This document shows positions 8,586 through 18,908 of a stretch of DNA of 64,000 bases, in pieces (position 1 is the stretch's first letter; each line of letters opens with the position of its first letter). A program made the translations under genes and the position numbers. Origin of the DNA: Paenibacillus whitsoniae (GTDB lineage Bacteria; Bacillota; Bacilli; Paenibacillales; NBRC-103111); NCBI RefSeq assembly GCF_003955665.1, contig NZ_RXHU01000013.1, positions 1 to 64,000 on the forward strand, given 5' to 3'. The notes below the pieces were generated by a model that ran no database searches, was not told the DNA's origin, and worked only from the letters and a program-made list of their open reading frames with translations.

Positions 8586-9267
8586 ATGCGTTCCACGGCC
8601 GCTCCACGGGCGGCAGTGAACGGAAATGCATCGGCTCTTTGAGCGTCGGATGCTCAAAGGCCAAGGCCGTCGCCCAGAGCGCGAGCTGCTGGCCGGGCTT
8701 GTTGACCGCGCTGCCGTAGCGCTGGTCGCCGTAGAGCGGGCAGCCGATGGTCGCCAGCTGCACGCGAATCTGGTGAGGCCGCCCGGTGTGCAGCTTGATC
8801 TGGATCAAGCTGAAGCCGCCTTGGCTGCCGAGCAGCTTATAGTCCAGCACCGCCTCCTTGGCGTCCTGCTGGCCGGGTTTCACCACGCTGACGGTATTCG
8901 TCCGCGTGTCTTTCCAGAGCCAGTGGCGCAGCGTGCCTTGCGGCTGCGCAGGCTGGCCATGCACGACAGCGACGTACGTCTTGTCGAGCTGGCGGGTCCG
9001 TACGGCGTCCGACAGCCGGGACGCGGCTTTTGACGTTTTGGCGAATACCATAACGCCGCCAACGGGCCGGTCAAGCCGGTGTACGAGCCCAAGGTAGACG
9101 TTTCCCGGCTTGTTATGCCGAACCTTGAGATCTGCCTTCAAGGCGTTCAGCAGATCGGGATCGCGGGAGTCATCCTCCTGCGTCGGCATGTTGACCGGCT
9201 TCTCGACCACCAGGATGTGGTTGTCTTCAAACAAAACCGGGATTTGCGAAGCTGCGCCATCCTTCAT
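8566..9267 (-). CDS. RluA-family pseudouridine synthase
   Basis: A 233-residue RNA pseudouridine synthase. The catalytic motif HRLDRPVGG with the essential Asp is present, preceded by the N-terminal beta strand LFEDNHILVVEKP, and followed by RPHQIRVQLA near residue 170. There is no S4 domain, as in the short RluA/YjbO-like members that act on 23S rRNA or tRNA; the exact uridine cannot be told. The ATG at 9267 is chosen because GGGAGG lies ten bases upstream, inside the end of the methyltransferase gene that stops five bases before. The two genes form one reverse-strand operon of RNA-modifying enzymes. Confidence 0.92.
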   Translation of the reverse strand: MKDGAASQIPVLFEDNHILVVEKPVNMPTQEDDSRDPDLLNALKADLKVRHNKPGNVYLGLVHRLDRPVGGVMVFAKTSKAASRLSDAVRTRQLDKTYVAVVHGQPAQPQGTLRHWLWKDTRTNTVSVVKPGQQDAKEAVLDYKLLGSQGGFSLIQIKLHTGRPHQIRVQLATIGCPLYGDQRYGSAVNKPGQQLALWATALAFEHPTLKEPMHFRSLPPVERPWNAFTIPSL

Positions 9268-9272
9268 CGAGG

Positions 9273-10139
9273 TTACGCCTCCCAGCGGCCGAGAATGCCG
9301 CACGGGAGCATGAGCCCGGAATGCGTGATCGGCAGGCCGATTTCACCGCTGGAGATCGTGCCGCCATGCTTCTTCTTGAGCGTCATGGCCAGGATATTGC
9401 TGAGCACCGTTGACGAGATACCGGTCGTGTAGGAATTGATCAAAAGAAACAGCGGGTTGTCCGTCAGAATTGTCTGGCACGTCTGGATAAACGGAAAGAG
9501 GTCATCTTCCAGCTTCCACGTCTCGCCGTTCGGTCCGCGCCCGTAGGACGGCGGATCCATAATGATCGCATCGTACTTGCTGCCGCGTCGCTGTTCGCGC
9601 TGTACGAACTTGAACACGTCGTCCGTAATGAAACGGACAGGGCGGGAGCCGAGGCCGCTCAGGTGCAGATTTTCTTTCGCCCATTGCACAACGCCTTTGG
9701 AAGCGTCCACGTGGCACACTTCGGCGCCAGCGTATGCGCAAGCAACGGAAGCGCCGCCGGTGTAGGCGAACAAATTCAACACTTTGATCGGGCGGCCGGC
9801 ATTCTGGATTTTCTCGATCATCCATTTCCAGTTCACCGCTTGTTCAGGGAACAGGCCCGTATGCTTGAAGCCTGTCGGCTTAATGTAAAACGACAGCTTC
9901 TCATCATAAGTGATGGTCCAGCGTTCCGGAATCTCGGAGTGATTTTGCCACTTGCCGCCGCCGCTGGAGCTGCGGTGATAGTGGGCGTCTGCCTGGCGCC
10001 AAGCTTGCGTTTCACGTTCTAATGGCCAAATGATTTGCGGGTCGGGTCTGCGAAGGACAATCGTCCCCCAGCGCTCCAACTTCTCGCCGGCGCCTGTATC
10101 GAGCAGTTCATAATCGACCCAATCTGTTGCATAAAACAT
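9273..10139 (-). CDS. Class I SAM-dependent methyltransferase (RlmI/RlmL-like fold)
   Basis: A 288-residue methyltransferase. The SAM-binding motif I reads VLNLFAYTGGASVACAYAGA, motif II has CHVDASKGVVQWAKEN, and motif IV is MDPPSYGRG, the signature of the cytosine-C5/N-type rRNA methyltransferases related to RlmI and RlmK. An N-terminal beta-rich part (residues 1-100) replaces the PUA domain of RlmI. The linked pseudouridine synthase gene downstream supports an rRNA or tRNA target, but the base modified is not known. The ATG has AAGGATGG eight bases upstream. Confidence 0.9.
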   Translation of the reverse strand: MFYATDWVDYELLDTGAGEKLERWGTIVLRRPDPQIIWPLERETQAWRQADAHYHRSSSGGGKWQNHSEIPERWTITYDEKLSFYIKPTGFKHTGLFPEQAVNWKWMIEKIQNAGRPIKVLNLFAYTGGASVACAYAGAEVCHVDASKGVVQWAKENLHLSGLGSRPVRFITDDVFKFVQREQRRGSKYDAIIMDPPSYGRGPNGETWKLEDDLFPFIQTCQTILTDNPLFLLINSYTTGISSTVLSNILAMTLKKKHGGTISSGEIGLPITHSGLMLPCGILGRWEA

Positions 10140-10242
10140 GGTTCATTCCATCCTTCAACTGATTACTTTTCTAAACATCCATTGTACACCATGTAGGCGC
10201 AATCAAACAAATGGGTCTATGATTGCGGGTGGTGCACACGCC

Positions 10243-11376
10243 TTATTCGCCTAAATCGATCTTTTCAATCAAACTAGGCAGTTCTTTGTCCATAAACTGC
10301 TGGAGCTGCGCTTGCTCTAAGCTTCCGCGCAGCTGCTCTTTGACATCGGCGAGCGGCTTCACCGTGCGGGATTCGACTTTGATCACGTGGTAGCCGAACT
10401 GCGTTTCAACCGGATCGCCGATCGCACCAACCGTTTGCTTGACAGCAGCGTCTTTGAATTCTTCGACCCACTGACCCACTTCCGCGTTCTCGTACAGGCC
10501 GCCGTTCTCTTTGGAGCCCGGATCGTCCGAATACTGCTTCGCCAGCGCTGTCCAATCGCCGCCGCTAGCCAGTTTTGCCTTCACATCCTTGGCGAGCGTC
10601 AGCGCTTCGTCCTTCGTGCGAATGGTTTTGCCCTGCTCATCGGTCAGGCCGATCAAAATGTGACGCACGGATGCCGTTACAAATGCGCTCGCATCTGCTT
10701 TGCGCAATTCGTCATACTTGGCGGCAAGCTGCGCATCGGTGATGCTGGAAGCGATGGCATTTTGCGCGGCGAACGTACCGACGAGATAATATTGAATCGC
10801 GCTTTCGGTGGAATTCACACCTTTCAGATCGCTCTGAAATTTGGCATCGCCCATCGTCTGTTTCCATTGAGACACCTGCTGTGCTGCGCCTTGTTTGGCA
10901 GCCTCAATATCCGCTTCAGACGCGCGTCCGTAGAGAATGCGATTCTGGATCAACTGCTTCAGCACCTTTTCCTGATAGCTGGCATCGTCTTTAGAGGCCG
11001 CGTGGTTGCTGCCGTTAAACAGACCTTGCAGATTAAAAAACGCATCGAATTCGCCGCGGGTTACCGTGCCGCCTTGGTAAGTCGCCACGACCTGGTTCGG
11101 ATTGCCGCCGATAAAGACCGTGCTCGTTGCGTCGTCCCAGCTTACTTTTTTCCCGAGCGCATCGCCGACGAAACGAAGCGGCACATACGTCGTGCCTTCG
11201 TAGATGAAACCTTTGCCTTGCTCCGGCGCAGGCGCTTTTTCGACACCGTCGAACATATACGTCAAATTGCGAAAAGTGACTTCAATTTGCGTGCTGTTCG
11301 CGGCAAATGCGACAGTTCCGCTCAATACGGAACCGATGGTTAAACCTACGATTAGACCTTTTACTTTATCTTTCAT
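10243..11376 (-). CDS. Secreted PpiC-type peptidyl-prolyl isomerase with stalk domain
   Basis: A 377-residue exported foldase. It has a signal peptide (about 1-26, ending TVAFAAN), then a copper-amine-oxidase-N-like stalk domain (about 30-90: GTTYVPLRFVGDALGKKVSWD), a SurA-N-like helical region, and a parvulin domain (about 230-335: ASVRHILIG, LAKQYSDDPGSKENGG, FGYHVIKVESR). The family folds secreted proteins outside the membrane, like PrsA, but PrsA is a lipoprotein and this one has no lipobox cysteine. ATG at 11376 fits AAAGGTGG nine bases upstream; a TTG two codons earlier is too close. It is divergent from the glycogen operon. Confidence 0.92.
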   Translation of the reverse strand: MKDKVKGLIVGLTIGSVLSGTVAFAANSTQIEVTFRNLTYMFDGVEKAPAPEQGKGFIYEGTTYVPLRFVGDALGKKVSWDDATSTVFIGGNPNQVVATYQGGTVTRGEFDAFFNLQGLFNGSNHAASKDDASYQEKVLKQLIQNRILYGRASEADIEAAKQGAAQQVSQWKQTMGDAKFQSDLKGVNSTESAIQYYLVGTFAAQNAIASSITDAQLAAKYDELRKADASAFVTASVRHILIGLTDEQGKTIRTKDEALTLAKDVKAKLASGGDWTALAKQYSDDPGSKENGGLYENAEVGQWVEEFKDAAVKQTVGAIGDPVETQFGYHVIKVESRTVKPLADVKEQLRGSLEQAQLQQFMDKELPSLIEKIDLGE

Positions 11377-11558
11377 CTTCAATATCCACCTTTCATGGTT
11401 GGGTCCTATGAGTAATTCACCAAAGGTTCAGTATTTTCCTTTTTTTATTCAACTGGAAAGGAAGGAATTCATTGCCTGTTTGTTGTATTTGTAGAGGTAG
11501 AAAGCGATTTTGCACATCCGACACCGGATGACAACATGTCGAAATAAGGGGGGATAGC

Positions 11559-13565
11559 GTGAGAGCAAATGCCCAAATGCCGAGACCGGAAGATCTGTAT
11601 CTTTTTCATGAAGGATCCTTGTTCCACAGTTATCACATCTTAGGGGCGCATGTTACCAGCAACGATGAAGGGCAGGAAGGTGTCCGCTTTGCGGTATGGG
11701 CGCCGAATGCCACACGCGTCGATGTGCTCGGCGATTTCAACGATTGGCAGTCCGGCAAGCACCGGATGGAGCGAATCAGTACGCTTGGCATTTGGCTGGT
11801 TAACGTGCCGGAAGCCGCAGAAGGCGACTACTACAAGTATGAAATTCACAGCCAGAACGGACAAATATTACTTAAATCGGATCCTTATGCGTTCTATTCC
11901 GAAGTTCGGCCCGGGACAGCCTCGCGCGTCGTGAATCTGCACGGCTACACCTGGCAGGATCAGGCATGGCAGATGCGCAAGAAGGAAGCGCCGATCTACA
12001 ACAAGCCGATGTCTATTTATGAAGTCCATTTGGGAACCTGGCGCAAGGCGGACAAGAACAGCGAGGAGCTGTACACGTACGACCAGCTGTCAGACGAATT
12101 AATTGACTACGCCGTCGGCATGGGCTATACCCATATCGAAGTGATGCCGCTGGCGGAGCACCCGTTCGACCGTTCCTGGGGCTATCAGGCGACAGGCTAT
12201 TTTTCCGTTACCAGCCGTTATGGCACGCCGAAGCAGTTCATGCGCTTTGTGGACCGCTGCCATCAGATGGGCATCGGCGTCATCATGGACTGGGTGCCGG
12301 GCCATTTCTGCAAAGACAGCCACGGCCTGCGGCAATTTGACGGGAAGCCGCTTTACGAATACCAGGATCCTCGCAAAGCGGAAAAGCTCGAGTGGGGCAC
12401 ACTGACGTTCGATTTCGGTCGACCGGAGGTGCAGAGCTTCCTGATCTCCAACGCGATCTTTTGGATGGAGATGTACCATATTGACGGTATCCGCGTCGAT
12501 GCGGTAGCTTCCATGCTGCAGCTGAATTTCGGCCGCTGGAACGAAGCACCGGTAAAAAATCAGTACGGCGGGGAGGATAATCCGGAAGCCGTTGCCTTTT
12601 TGCGCAAGCTGAACAAGACGGTGTTCGCGTATTACCCCGAAGCGCTGATGATGGCGGAGGATTCGACGGATTGGCCGAAAGTGACCGCACCGATCCATGA
12701 AGGCGGGCTTGGCTTCAACTATAAGTGGAACATGGGCTGGATGAACGATATGCTGAAGTACATGAAGCTGGATCCTGTACATCGGAAATATCATCATAAG
12801 CTAATTACCTTTTCGTTTATGTACGCTTTTAGCGAGAATTACGTGCTGCCGCTCTCCCATGACGAAGTGGTGCATGGCAAGCGCTCGCTGCTGAATAAAA
12901 TGCCGGGCGACTACTGGCAGAAGTTTGCGAATCTCCGTGTTTTCTACGGTTACATGACCGGGCATCCCGGGAAGAAACTGCTGTTCATGGGCAGTGAATT
13001 TGGTCAGTTCGATGAATGGAAGGATCTTGAAGAATTGGATTGGTTTCTTCTTGAGGGGTACGAGAAACACGAGCAGATGCACGCTTATGTTCAAGCGCTC
13101 AACCACTTCTACCTCAGGGAGCCTGCCTTGTGGCAGCTCGATCATCATCCCGAAGGCTTCGAGTGGATCAACCCGCATGACGAAAGCCAGAGCGTAGTTA
13201 CGTTTATGCGCAAAGGCAATCTGCCTGAAGACGACCTTATCCTGGTGTGCAATTTTACGCCGGTGGTGCATCCCGATTATCGGATCGGCGTCCCGAAGGC
13301 AGGCGTGTACGAGCTCGTCTTCAACAGCGATGACAAGGCGTTCGGCGGTTCGGGCCAAGGAAACAAGCTGCCGATCACAACGACCAAACAACCGATGCAC
13401 GGCCATCCGAATACGCTAGCTCTTTGTATTCCGCCGCTTGCGGCTGTATATATCAAATGTGTGAGTGAAAGCAAGACAGATGACGCTATTGAAGGGGGAA
13501 ATCAAACATGCGCAGCAAAGAATGTGTCGCTATGCTCCTCGCAGGAGGAGAAGGCCGAAGACTAG
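11559..13565 (+). CDS. glgB: 1,4-alpha-glucan branching enzyme
   Basis: A 668-residue GH13 enzyme that makes the alpha-1,6 branches of glycogen. An N-terminal CBM48 (about 20-120, [20 protein letters not shown]) precedes the catalytic barrel with nucleophile Asp314 ([11 protein letters not shown]), acid Glu367 (MMAEDST) and [10 protein letters not shown]. The start is GTG at 11559 behind AAGGGGGG. Oddly the frame continues past the normal family end for about 30 residues (from SESKTDDA on), through the ribosome binding site and the first 58 bases of glgC. This tail contains three Cys and shows no conserved character; probably the ancestral stop was lost. Confidence 0.97.
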   Translation: MRANAQMPRPEDLYLFHEGSLFHSYHILGAHVTSNDEGQEGVRFAVWAPNATRVDVLGDFNDWQSGKHRMERISTLGIWLVNVPEAAEGDYYKYEIHSQNGQILLKSDPYAFYSEVRPGTASRVVNLHGYTWQDQAWQMRKKEAPIYNKPMSIYEVHLGTWRKADKNSEELYTYDQLSDELIDYAVGMGYTHIEVMPLAEHPFDRSWGYQATGYFSVTSRYGTPKQFMRFVDRCHQMGIGVIMDWVPGHFCKDSHGLRQFDGKPLYEYQDPRKAEKLEWGTLTFDFGRPEVQSFLISNAIFWMEMYHIDGIRVDAVASMLQLNFGRWNEAPVKNQYGGEDNPEAVAFLRKLNKTVFAYYPEALMMAEDSTDWPKVTAPIHEGGLGFNYKWNMGWMNDMLKYMKLDPVHRKYHHKLITFSFMYAFSENYVLPLSHDEVVHGKRSLLNKMPGDYWQKFANLRVFYGYMTGHPGKKLLFMGSEFGQFDEWKDLEELDWFLLEGYEKHEQMHAYVQALNHFYLREPALWQLDHHPEGFEWINPHDESQSVVTFMRKGNLPEDDLILVCNFTPVVHPDYRIGVPKAGVYELVFNSDDKAFGGSGQGNKLPITTTKQPMHGHPNTLALCIPPLAAVYIKCVSESKTDDAIEGGNQTCAAKNVSLCSSQEEKAED

Positions 13566-14656
13566 GCGTTCTTACGAAAAACTTGGCCAAGCCAGCCGTT
13601 CATTTCGGCGGCAAATACCGCATCATTGATTTTACCCTCAGCAACTGCACAAATTCCGGCATCGATACCGTAGGGGTGTTGACGCAGTACCAACCGCTTG
13701 TCCTGAATTCGTATATCGGCATTGGCAGCTCCTGGGATCTCGACCGCAAATACGGCGGTGTGACCGTCCTGCCGCCATTTATGGAGCAAAAAGGCGGGGA
13801 TTGGTATAAAGGCACGGCCAATGCCATATATCGCAATATCGGTTTTATCGAGCAATATGATCCCGAATATGTGCTGGTCATCTCGGGTGACCATATTTAT
13901 AAAATGGACTACGATCTCATGCTTAATTATCATAAGGAGAAAAAAGCAGACGCCACGATCGCGGTTATCGAGGTTAAATGGGAAGAGACGAGCCGTTTCG
14001 GCATCATGAGCGTCGGCGGCAATCAGGAAATTACCGAGTTCGCTGAAAAGCCGAAGCAAGCCAACAGTAACCTGGCTTCGATGGGCATTTATATATTTAA
14101 CTGGAGCGTGTTGAAATCTTATTTGCTGGAAGATGAAGCGAATCCGGAGTCTTCCAAGGATTTCGGCAAAGACATCATTCCGATGATGCTGAATGACAAG
14201 GCCCGCATGTTTGCGTATCCGTTCCAAGGCTATTGGAAGGACGTCGGCACGATCGACAGCCTGTGGGAAGCGAATATGGATTTGCTTGACGATGAGAATG
14301 AGCTGAATTTGAACGATAAGGACTGGCGTGTATATTCCCAAAATCCGTATCAACCCGCGCAATATGTCGCCCCGACGGCAAATGTTAAACGATCGCTGGT
14401 GAATGAAGGCTGTGCGATCTTCGGAGATGTGGACCATTCCGTGCTGTTCTTCGGTGTGCAGGTCGGTGAAGGTTCGCTGATCAAAGATTCAGTCATTATG
14501 CCGAATGCCAAAATCGGCAATAACGTGAAGATTACGAAGGCGATTATTGGAGAAAATACCGTCGTCGAGGACGGCGCAGTGATAGATGGCAACGGCGAGA
14601 TTATATTGATCGGCGGCAATGAGCACGTGGCAGGTTATGCTAATCAGAAGGGATGA
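13508..14656 (+). CDS. glgC: Glucose-1-phosphate adenylyltransferase, catalytic subunit
   Basis: A 382-residue nucleotidyltransferase that makes ADP-glucose, the committed step of glycogen synthesis. The N-terminal [19 protein letters not shown] is the nucleotide-binding loop; [12 protein letters not shown] and [10 protein letters not shown] are family motifs. The C-terminal third is a left-handed beta-helix with hexapeptide repeats. The ATG at 13508 has GAAGGGGG ten bases upstream, within the end of glgB, so the two genes overlap by 58 bases in different frames. It works with the GlgD subunit encoded next. Confidence 0.97.
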   Translation: MRSKECVAMLLAGGEGRRLGVLTKNLAKPAVHFGGKYRIIDFTLSNCTNSGIDTVGVLTQYQPLVLNSYIGIGSSWDLDRKYGGVTVLPPFMEQKGGDWYKGTANAIYRNIGFIEQYDPEYVLVISGDHIYKMDYDLMLNYHKEKKADATIAVIEVKWEETSRFGIMSVGGNQEITEFAEKPKQANSNLASMGIYIFNWSVLKSYLLEDEANPESSKDFGKDIIPMMLNDKARMFAYPFQGYWKDVGTIDSLWEANMDLLDDENELNLNDKDWRVYSQNPYQPAQYVAPTANVKRSLVNEGCAIFGDVDHSVLFFGVQVGEGSLIKDSVIMPNAKIGNNVKITKAIIGENTVVEDGAVIDGNGEIILIGGNEHVAGYANQKG

Positions 14657-14661
14657 TTCAG

Positions 14662-15774
14662 ATGAAACATGTGATGGGTGTCATTAATTTAGTCAATGAA
14701 CCGGACGATCTCGAGGAGCTCACGTATTTCCGCTGTCCGGCCTCCGTGCCGTTCGGCGGCCGCTATCGCCTCATCGATTTCACGCTGTCGAACATGGTAA
14801 ATTCGGGCATCGACAACGTCGCCGTTTTTACCCAACATAAATATCGTTCCCTGATGGACCATCTCGGTTCCGGCAAGGAATGGGATCTCGACCGTAAGCG
14901 CGGCGGCTTGTTCGTACTTCCGTCCGTGCTGGATGAGCCGACAGGCATTTCTCGCGGCGATCTGTTCCAATTCTACTCCCATCGCGACTATTTCTATCGG
15001 GGCAAAGAGGAATTAGTCATTATTTCCCGCAGCCATATGGTCTGCAATCTGGATCTGAACGATGCTGTTCGCTATCATGAGGACACGCAGGCTGATATTA
15101 CGGTGATTTACAAGCAGACGGATGAAGATGTTCATGGCAAGTTCCGCCGCCTGGCAGTCAAGGAGAATGGCCAAGTGACGCTGATGGAAGACCATACCGG
15201 ACGGCTTCGCACGAACAACATCTCCATGGAGATGTACATTATGAGCAAGGCGCTGCTCCTTGATATGGTGGAATCTTGCCTGGCGCAAGGCTACGACCAT
15301 TTGGTGCGGGACGGAATTATGAAAAACATCGACAAGCTCAGCGTCTTCGGCTATAAATTTGAAGGCCACCTGGGTATTGTCAATTCAATCCAAGGCTATT
15401 ATAAGCACAGTATGCAGCTGCTGAATCCGGCGATTTGGCGGGAGCTGTTCTTCCAGAAGAACAACCTGATCTACACCAAAGTCAAGGATGAGCCGCCTGC
15501 GAAATATTACGAGTCCGCCTCGGCCAAAAACTCATTGATCGCCAACGGCTGCCAAATCGAAGGCAAGGTCGAGAACAGCATTTTGTTCCGCGGTGTCAAA
15601 ATTCGCAAAGGCGCTTATGTGAAGAACAGCATCATTTTGCAAAACTGTGAAATTGAAGAGAATGTTATCATCGAGAACGCAATTTTGGATAAAGATGTCT
15701 TCATCTCCCGCGGGCGTGTGCTGACAGGCGATAATAAGGCTCCGTTCATCGCGGCGAAAACGAAAGTCATCTAA
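14662..15774 (+). CDS. glgD: ADP-glucose pyrophosphorylase regulatory subunit
   Basis: A 370-residue GlgC paralogue found next to glgC in Bacillales, where GlgC-GlgD hetero-oligomers are more active than GlgC alone. The N-terminal phosphate loop of GlgC is missing: the protein starts MKHVMGVINLVNEPDDLEELTYFRCPA and then keeps GGRYRLIDFTLSNMVNSGIDN. The C-terminal hexapeptide helix is kept. The ATG at 14662 fits AGAAGGG nine bases upstream; an ATG at 14653 overlapping the glgC stop is possible but would lack spacing. Confidence 0.96.
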   Translation: MKHVMGVINLVNEPDDLEELTYFRCPASVPFGGRYRLIDFTLSNMVNSGIDNVAVFTQHKYRSLMDHLGSGKEWDLDRKRGGLFVLPSVLDEPTGISRGDLFQFYSHRDYFYRGKEELVIISRSHMVCNLDLNDAVRYHEDTQADITVIYKQTDEDVHGKFRRLAVKENGQVTLMEDHTGRLRTNNISMEMYIMSKALLLDMVESCLAQGYDHLVRDGIMKNIDKLSVFGYKFEGHLGIVNSIQGYYKHSMQLLNPAIWRELFFQKNNLIYTKVKDEPPAKYYESASAKNSLIANGCQIEGKVENSILFRGVKIRKGAYVKNSIILQNCEIEENVIIENAILDKDVFISRGRVLTGDNKAPFIAAKTKVI

Positions 15775-15824
15775 GAGAAGCAGAGGGGCACACGAGGTAG
15801 CAGCGGAGCTGGAGGCGTACAGAA

Positions 15825-17255
15825 ATGAACATACTGTTTGCGGCGTCAGAAGCCGTACCTTTTATTAAAACAGGCGGGTTGGCTGATGTCATCGGCTCGC
15901 TGCCGAAGGAGTTAACGCGTCAAGAGGTAAACGTCAGTGTCATTTTGCCGAAATATGGCGATATCCCCGCGAAATTTCAAGATGAGATGACGCATGTCAC
16001 GCATTTCGACCTTTATCTCGGGTGGCGGAAACTTTACATCGGGATCGACCAATTGGAGCTTGACGGCGTTACTTTCTATTTCGTCGATAATGAATCGTAT
16101 TTCAAACGGCCAGGCTTATACGGCTATGACGACGATGCGGAGCGCTTCGGCTTTTTCTGCAAAGGCGTCATTGAAGCCTTGCCTCACCTGAATCTGCAGC
16201 CGGATGTCATTCATTGCCACGACTGGCAAGCGGGAATGATTCCGGTGCTGCTCAAGGCGCATTATCAGCATCTGCCGTTTTTTAGCGGGATCAAGACGAT
16301 GATGACCATCCATAACCTGCGGTACCAGGGCGTGTTCAGCCAAGATCTGTTTAGGGATTACTTCGGCTTGTCGGACGATCATTTCTATGGTACGGCCTTG
16401 GAACTGCACGGTGGCGCCAGCTTTCTCAAGGGCGGCCTGCTCTATTCCGATTGGATTACGACGGTTAGCCAGTCCTATGCGGAAGAAATTCAAATGCCGT
16501 ACTATGGCGAAAATCTGGACAGTCTGCTGCGGCACCGCCAACATCAGTTGACGGGTATTGTCAACGGCATTGACTATGACGTGTTTGATCCGAATACGGA
16601 CCCGCATTTAACGGTTAATTATCGCGATTCCTTAGCGAAAAAGCAGCAAAACAAGCTCGCGCTGCAGGAGCGCCTCGGGCTGCCGGTGAATGGCGATGTC
16701 CCAATGATCGCCTTGGTTACGCGCCTTGTGCAGCAGAAAGGGCTGGATCTGATCCAGCATGTGCTGCGGGAAATGTTGCTGCTCGATATTCAGCTCGTCG
16801 TCCTCGGGACCGGCGATCATGTGTACGAGCAGATGTTCCGCGATGCCGCCGAGCAGTATCCGGCTAAGGTGTCGGCGCAGATTTATTTTAACGAAGCGTT
16901 GGCGCATCAGTTCTATGCCGCTTCGGATCTGTTCCTGATGCCGTCGCAGTTCGAGCCGTGCGGCATCGGGCAATTGATCGCGCTTCGGTACCGCTCGGCG
17001 CCGATCGTCCGCGAGACAGGCGGGCTGCGGGATACCGTGCAGCCGTACAATGAATTTACCGGTGAGGGGACGGGGTTCTCCTTCACGAACTATAACGCGC
17101 ACGATATGCTGCACAGCATTCGGCGGGCGGTTTTCTTTTACAAGAACGATCGGGACAGCTGGCAGCAAATTCAAAGCAATATGACAAAGTGCGATTTCTC
17201 CTGGCGTAAGTCTGCGCAGCAGTATATCGGCTTGTACAAGGAAATAAGCTCGTAA
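15825..17255 (+). CDS. glgA: Glycogen synthase (ADP-glucose dependent)
   Basis: A 476-residue GT5 glycosyltransferase that elongates alpha-1,4-glucan from ADP-glucose. The ADP-glucose-binding motif KTGGLADVIGSLPK lies at residues 15-28; the C-terminal Rossmann domain has VTRLVQQKGLDLI and the catalytic-region motif QFEPCGIGQLIALRY. GGAGG sits nine bases before the ATG. It is the last gene of the glgBCDA operon; no glgP phosphorylase or glgX debranching gene is in the window. A strong terminator follows. Confidence 0.97.
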   Translation: MNILFAASEAVPFIKTGGLADVIGSLPKELTRQEVNVSVILPKYGDIPAKFQDEMTHVTHFDLYLGWRKLYIGIDQLELDGVTFYFVDNESYFKRPGLYGYDDDAERFGFFCKGVIEALPHLNLQPDVIHCHDWQAGMIPVLLKAHYQHLPFFSGIKTMMTIHNLRYQGVFSQDLFRDYFGLSDDHFYGTALELHGGASFLKGGLLYSDWITTVSQSYAEEIQMPYYGENLDSLLRHRQHQLTGIVNGIDYDVFDPNTDPHLTVNYRDSLAKKQQNKLALQERLGLPVNGDVPMIALVTRLVQQKGLDLIQHVLREMLLLDIQLVVLGTGDHVYEQMFRDAAEQYPAKVSAQIYFNEALAHQFYAASDLFLMPSQFEPCGIGQLIALRYRSAPIVRETGGLRDTVQPYNEFTGEGTGFSFTNYNAHDMLHSIRRAVFFYKNDRDSWQQIQSNMTKCDFSWRKSAQQYIGLYKEISS

Positions 17256-17264
17256 CCGAGCGCG

Positions 17265-17302
17265 AAATCCCTGCTATCCACTGCGATAGCGGGGATTTTT
17301 TT
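17265..17302 (+). terminator. Terminator of the glycogen operon
   Basis: A 14-bp stem (AAATCCCTGCTATC with GATAGCGGGGATTT, one G-T pair) with a six-base loop runs into seven T residues. Confidence 0.93.
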
Positions 17303-17346
17303 GTTTGAAACGATGTTATCGATTTCGGAAACGTGGGAAAATCAGG

Positions 17347-17352
17347 TATAAT
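17347..17352 (+). promoter_or_regulatory. -10 box of the cardiolipin synthase promoter
   Basis: A perfect TATAAT, preceded by GG, lies 36 bases before the cls ATG. The -35 region near 17324 is poor (TTCGGA), so the promoter may be weak or helped by another factor. Confidence 0.55.
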
Positions 17353-17388
17353 AAAAGGCGCAAGTTTGGAGAGACAGGGGTGTCATAT

Positions 17389-18843
17389 ATGGATTATTTC
17401 TCGCATTTTTTGACTGTACTTTTCGTCGTGAATATTGCGCTTGCGCTGACGGTTGTATTCCTGGAACGACGGAATGTCGCGGCAACGTGGTCATGGCTGA
17501 TGGTGCTGCTGTTTATCCCGATTCTGGGCTTTGTGCTCTACGTGATGCTTGGGCAAAATTTAAGCCGGCGAAAGCTGTACAAATGGAACAAACGGGTGCT
17601 CCAACGGGTGGAGAACGCCACCATGGAGCAGCGCGCGCAGCTCTTGAACGATACGTTTGCGTACGCCGACCCGATGCTCAGGAATTATCGGTATTTGATC
17701 GCGCTCAACGCGGCAACGAACAATGCCTATTTGACGCAGGATAACGATGTGCAAATTTTCACAGATGGCAGGGAATTGTTTGACGATTTGCTGGCGAGCA
17801 TCGAACAAGCGAGAATGCACATTCATGTGCAATATTATATTGTGAAAAATGACGAGCTCGGTCGGCGTGTGCTGGACGTGCTCACCCGGAAGGCCCGGGA
17901 GGGCGTGGAGGTCCGATTCTTGTACGACGATATAGGGTCAAGAACGTTACGGGATTCGTTTTTTCGCGAGTTCGTGCAAGCGGGAGGGAAGAAGGCCGCT
18001 TTCTTTCCGTCGCGCATTCCTTTCCTGAACTACCGCGTCAATTATCGGAATCACCGCAAGCTGGTCGTCATCGACGGACAGATCGGTTATTTGGGCGGCT
18101 TCAATATCGGCAATGAATATCTGGGTCTCAATCCGCGGTTCGGCTATTGGCGGGACACCCATCTGCGGATTACAGGAAGCGCTGTATGGGCACTGCAGTC
18201 CCGGTTCATGCTCGATTGGAATCTGGCGTCGCCGCAGCAGCTTGAGGTGGAATCGATGTTCTTCCAGCGCCCGATCCCGCCGGAGCCGAAGGAACGCGTG
18301 CCGATGCAGATCATCGCGAGCGGGCCGAATGAAACGTGGCCGCACTTTGTGTTTACCTTCCTGAAGCTGATTCAAATGGCGGAGAGCCGGATATTGCTGC
18401 AAACGCCATATTTCATCCCGGAGGAGAGCATTTTGAATGCACTGCGGATTGCCGCGCTGTCCGGCATCGATGTGCGGATTATGATTCCGCAGAAGGCGGA
18501 TCATCTTTTTGTCCATTGGGCCTCGTTGTACTATGTCGGTGAGCTGCTGCACGCGGGGGTCAAGTGTTACTTCTACGATGCGGGCTTCCTGCACGCCAAG
18601 ACGATGATTGTGGATGGCAAAGTGGCGTCGGTCGGTACGGCGAATTTCGATATTCGCTCGCTGCGGCTCAATTTTGAGACGAATGCGCTGATGTTCCATG
18701 AAGGGACGGCCAAGAAGCTGGAGATCACGTTCTGGCGCGACATGGAAGGCTGTTTGGAGCTGACGCTCGAAGAGTACGAGAAGCGTTCGCTGCGGATCAG
18801 ATTCCTGGAATCGATCTCCAAGCTCGTTTCTCCGATTTTATGA
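17389..18843 (+). CDS. cls: Cardiolipin synthase
   Basis: A 484-residue phospholipase-D-superfamily enzyme that joins two phosphatidylglycerols into cardiolipin. Two N-terminal membrane helices (about 5-27 and 37-58) are followed by two HKD motifs: NHRKLVVIDGQIGYLGGFN near residue 220 and HAKTMIVDGKVASVGTANFD near 400. The ATG at 17389 gives the usual family length; AGGGGTG lies seven bases upstream, and longer in-frame versions would overlap the terminator and promoter. It appears to be monocistronic. Confidence 0.95.
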   Translation: MDYFSHFLTVLFVVNIALALTVVFLERRNVAATWSWLMVLLFIPILGFVLYVMLGQNLSRRKLYKWNKRVLQRVENATMEQRAQLLNDTFAYADPMLRNYRYLIALNAATNNAYLTQDNDVQIFTDGRELFDDLLASIEQARMHIHVQYYIVKNDELGRRVLDVLTRKAREGVEVRFLYDDIGSRTLRDSFFREFVQAGGKKAAFFPSRIPFLNYRVNYRNHRKLVVIDGQIGYLGGFNIGNEYLGLNPRFGYWRDTHLRITGSAVWALQSRFMLDWNLASPQQLEVESMFFQRPIPPEPKERVPMQIIASGPNETWPHFVFTFLKLIQMAESRILLQTPYFIPEESILNALRIAALSGIDVRIMIPQKADHLFVHWASLYYVGELLHAGVKCYFYDAGFLHAKTMIVDGKVASVGTANFDIRSLRLNFETNALMFHEGTAKKLEITFWRDMEGCLELTLEEYEKRSLRIRFLESISKLVSPIL

Positions 18844-18908
18844 GAAAAACTTCTATCGAAGTTCTTCGAGGAAGAGCGACCGCGTTTTATAGGTGGTTTT
18901 TATCGCCA

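Noticed and set aside
10243..11376. PrsA identity for the secreted PpiC protein
   Set aside because: It lacks a lipobox Cys and carries a stalk (Cu-amine-oxidase-N-like) domain that PrsA does not have.
13562..14437. A 291-codon reverse frame across glgC
   Set aside because: Antisense shadow; glgC on the forward strand is certain.
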